In this document: piece by piece, positions 23,050 to 32,173 of the stretch
Position numbering within the stretch: position 1 is the stretch's first letter
Layout of the letters: each line of letters opens with the position of its first letter
NCBI GenBank assembly: GCA_027604705.1
Contig: JADHYV010000005.1
Location: forward strand, 248,001-312,000
Reading direction: 5' to 3'
From: Allomyces arbusculus
Lineage: Eukaryota > Blastocladiomycota > Blastocladiomycetes > Blastocladiales > Blastocladiaceae
DNA: 64,000 nt
Notes under the pieces: generated by a model
Seen by the model: only the letters and a program-made list of their open reading frames with translations
Database searches by the model: none
Told to the model about the DNA's origin: nothing
Translations under genes and position numbers: made by a program

Positions 23050-25262
23050 ATGACCCCACCTCCCCTCTCCGCGTCGCCCTCATCCTCGGCAACCAGCGAC
23101 TACATGTCAGCCGTGACCACGGTCCTTGGCGGCGCTCCGGCGGCCCCTGTCGCGAGTTCGCGCACGTCGCCAGCGCTCGGCGCCATTGCGGCCCCGACAA
23201 CGCACCGCCGCGACGACAGCATGCAGACGATGCTTGGTTCCACGCTCACGGCGCTACGTGTACCTCGTGCGTCGCTCGAGTTCACGGTGGAAATGCACGA
23301 CAGCGACACCGACGACGACGATGATGACGACGAGGACGACGACGAACATGATCAATCGCATGATGTGCACGGGTCCGCCGGGACCGGGAACCTGGCGTCG
23401 CCGACGCTCGTGAGCTCGCCGCCACTCACGCCCGCGCGGCGCGCGACACCACCGACTTCTCCGGCCGGAAAACGCGCGACGATGCCCGCGCATACGGACC
23501 CGTGGCCGAAAGGCACGCTTGCGTCGCACAGTTCCGCGACGATCGTGTCCCCTGCGACGCTTGCAGCGCCGTCCGCCGCGCCGAATTACCGGCTGTCGCA
23601 ATCGACGTCGCTCTTGACTCCGCCGTCAACGATGCCAAGAACCCGCCATGCCGGTGCGGGGACGGGCGCGCACCCGGCGCACGCGGCCATGGTTGCGCGC
23701 GTCGCGCGGCTCGTCAACGTCGCGCAGGAACTGTACCACGAGTCGACGATGCCGCCCGTGGCGCCTCCCACCACGGCGGACGCGCCAACAGCCAAGTACG
23801 CCAAGTGGAAGCAGGTCGCGACCGAAAAATCAGCGGGAGTCGCCGTGTGCGTGCGAAAAGTCAAGGACCCGGCGGCGAAGCGTGCGCGGTCCGTGCGCGT
23901 GCCGTGGTTTGCCGGTAAGAAGTCGCACCAGACGGCAGCGACGGCGTCAACAGTGAGTTCCGAGTCGGACGCGGCGACCGTGTCGGTCGCGCAGGACTTG
24001 TTGACGAGGCCGCCCGTCGCGGTGCGCGCGCGTGGCGAGGTGCCCGTCGGGGTAGGCGAGGTGTTGAGGTTACTTGTGCGGCCTGAAGATTGTGCGTCTT
24101 CTGGTCTTCGTTCGTGTCGGCGAGACGTCGCTGATCGTTTCGGGTACGAATTGTAGGGAACCCGGATATCGAGGCCAAGTACAATCTTCTTCACGAGGGC
24201 GAGCTGCCCGTGACCCTCTCCATCTTCAAGTCCGTCCCTCCTCTCCCTTCTTTCTCGACCATCCATCTTCTCACCTCCGGCCTTCTCCACCCCCTCAGAA
24301 AATCGCACCGCCGCCGGCACCGCGTCGAAGTCATCCACTCGATCGGCAACTGCGTCTACCTGTGCACGACCGCCCTCCCGCCGCCACCCCTCACCACCCC
24401 GCCGGCCAAGGACACCAAGCACGACAAGCACGACGACCCCAGCGACCTCGTGACGCTCGCGTGGGTCCTGACCCCGGCCCTGACCGACACGACACACACC
24501 GACGTGTGCCTGCTTGCGTACGGCGACGCCGACTCCGCCGCCCATGGCGCGAAACCGGCCGTGGTGCTCAAGGAGTGCCGCAAGTCGGCGGCGCTCGTCG
24601 GGGTGCTCGCCAAGTACATTCGCAAGAACACGGCCAAACTCGCGTCCACCACCGATCCAGCCGAGCCCGAGCCCGTGGTGGCTGCCAGAGCCCGGCCCAT
24701 GACCTGGGCAGTACCCGTCGAGGACGACGAGACGACCGCCGGGCCGCCGGTCCATGCCGACGACCTCGTGGCGTTCCCGCTCGTGCACCGGCTTCTGATG
24801 CACCACCAGGCGGACGCGGCGGGTAGCTACCCTCCGGCCCCGGCGCCGGGCGCCGTCTCGGCCCCGACCTCGCCACCGCGGATGAAACGCGCCGCGGCGG
24901 CCGACGTGCGAACAGACGCGGCCACCCCCGCGCGAATCCTCTCGATCGCGCGGAACCGCAACGAGTCGTTGTCGTCGAACAGATTGCTGGTCCGTGTGAC
25001 GCGATCCTACTCGGACTCGCTGATCCAGTACCCGGTGCCGCCGACGGCGCCCACGACTGCGGCACACGCGCAGCAGCAGCAGCAGCAGTCACACGACGAG
25101 GAAGTGCCGGTCGGTGGCGAGGGCGATGATGATGCGGCGCGCGCGCACCACGAGCACCAGCAGGCGGCGTTGAAGAGATTGGGTACGTTGGATCCGCGCG
25201 TGGTCGCGATTGCGCTGGCAACGGCGTTGATGGCGGTGCGCTACGGGCTGGTGGGGGCCTAA
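23050..25262 (+). CDS. START-like domain protein, possibly tail-anchored
   Basis: Three exons, 23050-24091, 24157-24229 and 24299-25262 (692 aa; introns of 65 and 69 bases, donors GTGCGT and GTCCGT), join in phase. Residues 1-190 are Ser/Thr/Pro-rich with an acidic run of Asp/Glu at about 90-100. From about residue 220, a domain begins with a helix (AQELYHES), a strand with VCVRKVKDP, and after splicing VLRLLVRPEDWNPDIEAKY, then strands up to about 450. The helix and the VLRLL...W pattern recall a START lipid-binding domain, but this is weak. A second low-complexity region with a Gln run follows. The last 20 residues (VVAIALATALMAVRYGLVGA) form a hydrophobic helix, suggesting a C-terminal membrane anchor. 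A lipid-transfer role at a membrane contact is inference only. Confidence 0.5.
25070..25089 (+). repeat. CAG repeat coding poly-Gln
   Basis: About six CAG triplets inside the third exon of the START-like gene encode a Gln run in the low-complexity region before the hydrophobic tail. Confidence 0.7.
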
Positions 25263-25571
25263 CACGACCGGTCTGGCCGGTGGTGACGTTTGATTTTTTG
25301 TCTGTTTTTCAGTTGTGTCTGTTGCCATTTTTTTCCGGAGTGATGTTTCGGTTTTGTTTTTGCGCTGCGTGCCCCCCCGAGAGGGCCACGATATGGGGGG
25401 CGACGCGCGTGTGTGAAGCCGCACTTGTGCCTTGGTGAATATTTGACTGCCAAAAGACCGAAAGAGAATGAATGAATGGAATACAAAAACGTTGGGAACT
25501 CGATGCAGTGCTAGTTTGGCTGAAATACAGTGTCCGCGTCGTGCCAGTCCGTCCACCCACCTGCTGCTTCC
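25263..25571. other. Convergent 3' spacer
   Basis: The START-like gene and the K+ channel gene end toward each other across 309 bases. The stretch is T-rich on the plus strand near 25290-25365, as expected for 3' untranslated ends. No gene seen. Confidence 0.4.
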
Positions 25572-28019
25572 TCATGCGTTCGGCGGTCGCTCCATCGACA
25601 CGCACGAACTGTACGTGTCCCCTACATCATCATCACTCTGCACAACCGGCGTATCGTCGACGGCGCGCGTCGCCGCTACGCGGTGCATGGCCTCCTGGCC
25701 CAAGTCGGCACTCGTACGCACTGACGTGGCCGTCGCGTCCGTGGCCGTGTGCGCCGAATGCACGAAGACCGCGGGCACCGGCCCACCGACAAGACTCGAC
25801 GTGCTCGACGTGGAACTCGTGTCACTCACATCGTCGTCATCGTCGTCGTCGTGGCCGGCCCTCGCCGGCGTCGGCGCGGCCACGGGCACAACACGCGCCC
25901 CACCCATCCCGAGCACCGGCACTTCTAAGAACTGCGCCTGCCCGGTATATGGCAACCCAAACGCCGACATGTGCGGCAGCGGCGGAATCGAGCCCGACTC
26001 GTTCGCGTTCGCCTGGTTCCAGATGGACCGCATGGTCCCGTAGGCCGCGGGGAACTGCGACGGTGTGGGCAGGCGGGCGAGCGACATGCCCGACGCGTCA
26101 GCGCGGAACATGGACGGTTGCGAGAGGTTCGGGTTCATGCGCATGAGCGTGTTCTTTTGAGTAAAGTCGCGCACACGGTCGGCGACGATATGGGAAATGG
26201 ACCGTTCCATGTCTGGGTACGACTTGAGGACTTGGAGCAGGGCCGTGCGGGTGAGGACGAACACGTGGCATTCGGAGATGGATATGATGTTGGCGGTGCG
26301 CGGGCGGTTGGTGAAGAGAGCGAGCTCGCCTACATTCGAGCGCGGGGTGAGTGAGGTGTAATGTGGGACGGAGGAGAGAGGGGGGCAAGACGGACCGAAG
26401 AAAGCTCCGTCAATCAGGTCGGCCCAGACGCGCGACAAGTCGTCGCTCACGACCTGAGCGTGGCCGCGGTTGATGCAATACCTGGACAGTGGGATCAAAT
26501 CAGTCAGAATAGCGCGATGACCAAGTCTCGGCAAACGCGGCACGAAACGCGAGCTCCTCGCACATTTCGTTGCCGTGGTCACCGCGGCGAATGATAAACT
26601 CGCCCGGCACAAAGACGACCTCCTCCATGCGCACGGCCACCATGCGCAGGAACCCGTCGTCGGCGCCTGGGCACGGTGGAGAAGCGTGAGGAGCATTCCT
26701 GAAAGTCGAAGTACGACGTTCGAGGTTGCTGTACCGTTAAACAGCGGAATCTGCATCGCGAAGTCCCCCAACGTCAGCCCTGCTCACAGAGGAGAGAAAG
26801 GGAAATGCACGAACCTTGCGCAATATTTCGCCACACGTCTTGAACGCAATCTCGGTGCGCAGGCACTGCGGCAAGTCGTCAAAATGGCCCTTGACGCGCT
26901 TGCCCTTGTGCAGTTTCCAAATGGCCTGGTAGTACTCGAGCACACGCTGCTGCGACTCTTCAGGCAGCCCATGGTCGTCCATGAAGTTGATGATCGACCG
27001 CACGTGCTGCTCGACGTGCGTCTTGGCCTCGAGCTTGTTGGTGAGCACGGAGACGACGAGGGCGAGGTAAATGCCAATGATCATGGCGCCGAGGCCGTTG
27101 TAGATGAGCGAGAGCACAATTTCGTAGACGTTGCTCGACTTGAAGATGCCGTAGCCGGGCATGGTCACGGCTATGAGTTCGCGGCGAACAGTGAGCATGG
27201 GTCAGAGGAAGAAAAACGACGGAAGCGCAGAGCAAACTGACCGTTCATGACAAACGCAAACAGGTAGACGTAGCGCGCGTACGGCGCGCGGTTATACTGC
27301 TCGGCCAGCAAGTTTTCGTGCGCCATGGTATTAGCCCAAATGTTGGACTCTTGAATCGTGATTTGCACCATCCACCAGATGCACCCGAGCCAGTGAAAGA
27401 TCATGAAGACGGCCAAAAAGACGAGCAGCATCGTGCCCTTTTTCGATGACTCGACCGACATTTCGCGCTCCTGCACGATATCGTACCAGCGGTACGCCTG
27501 GATAATATGCAAAAGCCGAATGTAGTCGGCCGTGACCGGGTCGACATACGCCTGCAAAATATACTCAAACGGGAAGAACCCGACGAGATCAATCGCGAAC
27601 CGGCCGCGCAGGTAGTGCCGGCGCACCATGGCGCGGTCAGTCACGAGCTTGCCGAGGTTGTCGTGGTAGGCCACGTGGAAGTGCAGCAGCAGGTCGAGCG
27701 AGTAGATGACAATCAGGCACGCGTCAAAGATCGTGTCGTTGGGCGACTCGAATATGGACGTGCGGAACGCAACTTCCATGGGCACGACAATCAGCTGAGC
27801 GATCGTCGCTGAGAGCACAAAGTAGCGCAGGAAGCGGTAGACGTGCGAGTCGGGGTGGATGATGGGGATCTTGTCGAGTGCAGCGAGCGTGGCACGCCAC
27901 GGCGAACTTGAAGCGGGATCAGCGACCGGTGCGTGCCCATTTGGTGAGCTTGCAGAATCTGAAGGACTGGTAGAAACAGGAGCAGGGACCGAATTGCCTG
28001 GAGTTGGGGTTGTAGCCAT
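25572..28019 (-). CDS. Cyclic-nucleotide-gated K+ channel (CNG/HCN type)
   Basis: Six exons, 28019-27242, 27170-26815, 26750-26735, 26666-26564, 26481-26396 and 26329-25572, give 698 aa with every join in phase. Helices S1-S5 span about residues 63-260. The pore loop, rebuilt by splicing, is NAVTMPGYGIF, with a GYG filter at 265-267, so K+ selectivity is expected. S4 is poor in charge (two Arg), suggesting weak voltage sensing. S6 and a C-linker (to about 378) lead into a cyclic-nucleotide-binding domain: PGEFIIRRGDHGNEM, then FGELALFTNRPRTAN at about 446-460. There GE, the Arg and the Thr after it match the phosphate-binding cassette; Arg-Thr is typical of cGMP-responsive sites. The Ser/Asp-rich tail is unconserved. 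Blastocladiella uses the K+ channel BeCNG1 downstream of a rhodopsin-guanylyl cyclase for zoospore phototaxis; this may be its counterpart. Confidence 0.85.
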
Positions 28020-28432
28020 GGCAGAAGCTTTGCGGAGAGTGCGTGACGGCGCTTGCTGTTGGCCCGCGTAGTCGCGGCGAGGCCGAATCCAGGATACGGC
28101 GGCAGAACAGTTGCGGGCAGTTGAGCGCGGAGATTGCCGGGGGCGAATCGTCGTCGAGATGCTGCGGTAGTCGCAGCCTGGCTCCAGCGTGGCCCAATTG
28201 CGGTGGTGATTCGAAAAGAACTGGTCATTGCCGTGTGTCTGTCACGCATCCATTCACCGCACGCTGATCGGTCAAGCAGCAATCATTTGCTCCAATCCTT
28301 GTACCCACCTTAGGCTCGCACGAACATCCGTTCAACGTTGATTGCCGTGCCCGCGCGCTGCCGCGACTGCTTGCACCGCACCCGATTATGGACCCGCGCC
28401 GAACCACCGTGCCCAACTCAAACCTGTCCTCG
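28020..28432. promoter_or_regulatory. Divergent promoter region of K+ channel and ATP11
   Basis: The two genes start back to back across about 410 bases. No clear core-promoter motif was recognised. An ATG at 28388 is in frame with the chosen ATP11 start and could extend it by 15 residues. Confidence 0.4.
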
Positions 28433-29646
28433 ATGCTACGCCCGACCTCATTTGCCGCCCGCACTTCGTTGCGTACCATTGCCGCGCGCAGCGCCGTCTC
28501 GCTCAGTGGCATTGGCGTCGCACCGCCGCCCTCGATGATGAGACGTCCCTACACGGGTATGCGGCGTCGGAATTGCGGCTCGGCGAACGCGATCATACTC
28601 TGATGGCAAACCCCTCATGTCAGTGCCGTCCGTCGATTACGACAACAAGTATGCCGACAAGCTGGTGAAGAAGGCCCAGGCGTACGTCCTTTTTTTGGAC
28701 AACTTCTGACAGCGAGAGCAAGCTTTCGACTGATCGCAGTGCACGGGATCAACAGTGAAGGGTTCAAGTCGGTCGATGAAATGAAGGCCGCCTACAAGAA
28801 GCGCGCCGACGACGAGGTAGCCAGGAAGCGCGCCGAAGAGGACGCAGCGCAAAAGGTCAAGAACGAGAAGCTTGCCAAGACGATTGCGACCGACACGCTG
28901 CCATCGCACGTCAAGGTGTGTCTCGTCATTCTTTTCTTTCACTCGCGGAGTTTCGAATATGTTTCCTGACTTTTGCCAAATTAGAAACTCGGCGACCTTG
29001 TCCACCTCGACAAGCTGCAGTCTGAGTCCCCCGAGGTTATCGAGAAGCTGTGGGTCGGGTTCCACTCGAACAAAGACGCCGTCAGCGCCGTGATCCCGCG
29101 CGACATGTACCTGCAGCTGCACGGCCGCGCCAAACAGTACCCGCAGGTTTGTTTTTCCGTCGCGCAGAAGCGAGAACGTAGAACTGACCCGACGGTATCA
29201 CTGACTCTTCCACTTTTGATCCATAGTTTGTCCTACCCGTCTTCCACGGCGACGGCGCCGAAACCTTCTTGCTGCAGCACTCGGGCCACCAGACGTTTTT
29301 CACGTCGATGCTCTCCTACCAGACGCACGGCGCCGAGGCGCCTGTGCTCTTCACGCTCACCTACTACAAGGACCTGATGGACGACAAGGGCATTGTGCTC
29401 GTGCGCGGCGAGGTCGATCTCGACAAGCTGTCCATGGACAGCGCGCGCAAGCTCACCGAGGGCATGCGCAACTTCTACCTTGACCAAGAGTTTGTGCTCG
29501 TCGAGCAAATGTACCAGGACCCGAAAAAGTTTGATTTCAGCGACGTCATGGCCGTGGCACGTGCGCGCGCGCAGGCGCAGGCCGATCAGGCCAAGGAGGG
29601 CGAGGGTGCGGGCGAGGGCAAGAGCGCTGCGTCGGCAAGTGGATGA
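28433..29646 (+). CDS. ATP11: ATP11, mitochondrial F1-ATPase assembly factor
   Basis: The N-terminus MLRPTSFAARTSLRTIAARS is a typical Arg/Ser-rich mitochondrial presequence. Exons: 28433-28556, a second from 28624 to about 28681, a third ending at 28915, then 28985-29146 and 29227-29646. The core matches the ATP11 family: YADKLVKKAQ, KLGDLVHLDKLQSESPEVI, LWVGFHSNKDAVSAVIP, YPQ|FVLPVFHGDG and KGIVLVRGEVDLD. ATP11/ATPAF1 is a matrix chaperone that binds free F1 beta subunits during ATP synthase assembly. The join between the second and third exons does not resolve cleanly: the obvious donor (GTACGT at 28682) and acceptor (ATCGCAG at 28739) are out of phase, so there is a non-standard site or a sequence error. 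The tail is Ala/Gln/Glu-rich. Confidence 0.82.
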
Positions 29647-29879
29647 GCGGAGAGAAAGAAATGTTCAATTAGTATGATAGAGAAGTATGAGTGAAGTGTC
29701 CTTTTTCATTTGTGCATGGGAGACTGTGAAAGGCAAGGAAAGTTGGAAGAGCTGTGAGAAGGAGGGAGCGGTGATTACTCTGAGAGCAGAGCGAAGGAGT
29801 CAACCAAGAACATGGGGCTGACTCGTCGGTTGGCATGCTCTTTCCTGGCGCACTTGCTCTGGCGTTCACCCGTGCCCCG

Positions 29880-30560
29880 ACCACACTGATGGCGTTTGAA
29901 CTGAACATGTGGGCGATTTGATGATCTTCCCAAATTTCCATTCGTCAAGTTGATTTCTCAGCTCAAGCAATTGGCGTCGTTCAGCATGGCGTGAGGGGGC
30001 AAGTCGGAAATGAGTGTGGTGCACAAGGCACTGCATCGCAGGACGCTGCGCGAATTGGAGCTCAACCTGCCGTTCAACAAGCTGGACGACATTGATTATG
30101 GCCAGAACATTCGGCAGCGCGCGTCGTTTCCCAAAGACCGTCGGGCCGTTGGTGTTCAAAATGACCAATTGCCAGAACAGCTCTTATTCAGGTAGGCGGT
30201 ATTCCCATTGGCACGAGCAACGCAATTGTCACTGGACCTCGCCGTTGATGTGGAGAATTGGACCGCACATGCATGCCAAAAGCTGCTGCTGGCATCGACG
30301 CTGCGCTCACTGCAGATCACGGCCCATGGTAATTCGGACGCGCAAGACATTGGTTACTTGTTTGCACGGCTCCCGGATTCTTCCTGGCGTATTGGCGTTG
30401 ACAATTCGGACGAGGGCAGCACCTTCTCCGTCGCTGCTCCCCCCACGATTCTGCCGTTGCAGCACGTTTCACTGCACCTCGAACATTGTAACCTGGGTGT
30501 TAAAGGCATAAACGTGCTGGCCAGATCGTGGCCTTGCGGCGATAGCCTTGTATGAACAAA
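29880..30560 (+). pseudogene. Decayed LRR gene fragment, forward half
   Basis: Leucine-rich-repeat-like pieces occur in several frames, for example LRELELNLPFNKLDDI near 30045 and STLRSLQITAHGN near 30297, then LHLEHCNLGVKGINVLARSWP near 30470 (21 residues, read with gaps in quality). The last piece resembles the intact minus-strand LRR gene nearby, which has NCTVQAGDLALLASRWP. No continuous frame remains, so it is a relic of that F-box/LRR family. Confidence 0.5.
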
Positions 30561-30599
30561 TCAGTGATGAAAACCGTTAACCAGGGTGAGTGAGGTCTT

Positions 30600-30720
30600 A
30601 CAGATGAAGAACTTTCACCCGAGGCTGCGAGAAGGCGAATACCGACCAGTGGAGATTGAGCCGCTGGAGCGACTCGGGCAGCGTCGCGACCCACTTGCCA
30701 TCGTTATAATCCAGGTCGAC
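30600..30720 (-). pseudogene. Decayed LRR gene fragment, inverted
   Basis: Read on the minus strand, the sequence gives DGKWVATLPESLQRLNLHWS, closely like DDVKWVTALPKTLQRLHLGS of the intact LRR gene at 32174-34108. In the intact gene this part follows the LASRWP block on the same strand. Here it lies on the opposite strand to the preceding fragment, so an internal inversion is implied. Confidence 0.55.
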
Positions 30721-30868
30721 AATGAGCGATAGACCAAGGCATTAAAGATTGGGCGGCGGCGAGCTTTATGTGCAATTTGTGTTGCTGTGGTGGGAGAAAG
30801 TGAGTGCTTTTGTCATAATTCGCCACAACTGCAAAAAACGAGCTGCCTGAGCTTGACTCCGGACATGC

Positions 30869-31852
30869 ATGGACCTTCGAACTGCAGCAGCCCACCAGCG
30901 CGAACGTCTGCCGTCAATGTCTGTCAACCAACCATCCAACTGCCCGCAATCAGCCCAAATCGTTGGTCGTGCCCTCGACTCGTTCCCGCCCGACGTTCTG
31001 CTCGAGCTCGCTCAATATTTGGAGCGGTCCTCGACCATCCGCCTTGCCCAAGCAAGCAAGTCGTGCTTCCAGACGCTTATCCCGCAGGTCTATTCAGAAA
31101 TTGCACCAACTTCTGTCAAGAATCTGATTTCAGTTGCAAAGACCCTCGCATGCGATACTGAACTCGACCCATCATCGTATTTTGTGGCCGATTCGACGTC
31201 GGCACACATCAAGCGGACTTACGACTCGTCCCGCTACATTTCGCACGTCCGGACGGTGTCGCTCGCCAACATTTCACAGCGCTGGGACCTCAAGCATCAG
31301 AAATCATTTCGTCGTGCGCTTCGTGCGCTCGTCCATGCGTGCCGCGCAGCGCGCACCGCCGGAATTTCGTGTGCATCGGACTTCGCGGGCGAATGGGACC
31401 TGAATCACGTCCAAGCCGTGGACGACGACTTCCTAAGCGACTTTGCCGAAGCCCTCGGCCCAGCTCTGCGAGTGCTCGACCTTGAAGCTTGTCGGCGCGT
31501 CTCGGAAGGCGCGCTGCTGGATCTGATTGAGGAGTGCCCAAACATGGCCGAGTGCCGGCTCGGGCAAGTCCCAGAAGTCTCGAACAAGACGCTTCTTTGC
31601 ATGGCCAGTCGGTGGAGAACGTCGCTGCGCATTCTTGACGTGTCGCACAACCATCGAATTACGCAGCATGGAATCCAGGTGCTGGTCCGCACATGCACGC
31701 AACTTGTCGAGGTAGATTGTCGAAATTGCTTTGACGTTGTGTTCCCGGGCGATGAGGACGTCAAGTGGCCTGCGTCGCTGCTACTTGAACGTGGGCTGGT
31801 GCTCAAGGTCGGTCTGATTCGGTCGGAAGATCGTAGATGTTTGCAGCAATAG
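30869..31852 (+). CDS. F-box protein with AMN1-like leucine-rich repeats
   Basis: An uninterrupted 327-residue frame. An F-box-like segment lies at about residues 36-75: LDSFPPDVLLELAQYL, then RLAQASKSCFQTLIPQVY. It is followed by a linker and at least three cysteine-containing leucine-rich repeats (VLDLEACRRVSEGALLDLIE, then ILDVSHNHRITQHGIQVLV, then LVEVDCRNC) of the AMN1/FBXL kind. Such proteins are substrate receptors of SCF ubiquitin ligases; the substrate is unknown. The first ATG was taken; a second at codon 17 is equally possible. No intron is needed. It faces a second F-box/LRR gene (32174-34108) in a convergent pair, and a decayed copy of the same pair lies just downstream. Confidence 0.72.
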   Translation: MDLRTAAAHQRERLPSMSVNQPSNCPQSAQIVGRALDSFPPDVLLELAQYLERSSTIRLAQASKSCFQTLIPQVYSEIAPTSVKNLISVAKTLACDTELDPSSYFVADSTSAHIKRTYDSSRYISHVRTVSLANISQRWDLKHQKSFRRALRALVHACRAARTAGISCASDFAGEWDLNHVQAVDDDFLSDFAEALGPALRVLDLEACRRVSEGALLDLIEECPNMAECRLGQVPEVSNKTLLCMASRWRTSLRILDVSHNHRITQHGIQVLVRTCTQLVEVDCRNCFDVVFPGDEDVKWPASLLLERGLVLKVGLIRSEDRRCLQQ

Positions 31853-32173
31853 GAAGTGGGCTTTCAATGCAGCAATCGCATCTCTCTGGACCCACGATGG
31901 GCGGCAGCGCCAACGCAGTGGATGCGCTGCAGTTGGATGAACCCATTCACAACTTCAAGTCGAAGCCAGCCGCAAGTTAGACAAAGTGCCTAACTGACTG
32001 CTGGCCACCGCAGGTTGCTGCACAGGCGTGGTGTCATTACTGTGCTTTCTAAGTGTTCCTGCGCCCTGCCAGTTGCATTATCGGAATCAAGATGAGCACA
32101 AAGCCAGAACACCCATTCTCCATACATTTTGGTCCAGACAAAATCAGCAATGTTCTCGACAGCATTGACTGAT
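31853..32173. other. Convergent 3' spacer of the F-box pair
   Basis: About 320 bases between the stop codons of two convergent F-box/LRR genes. No gene seen. Confidence 0.4.

Noticed and set aside
23586-25067. 493-codon minus-strand frame
   Set aside because: Opposite strand of the START-like gene, with biased Arg/Gly/Val composition and no motif.
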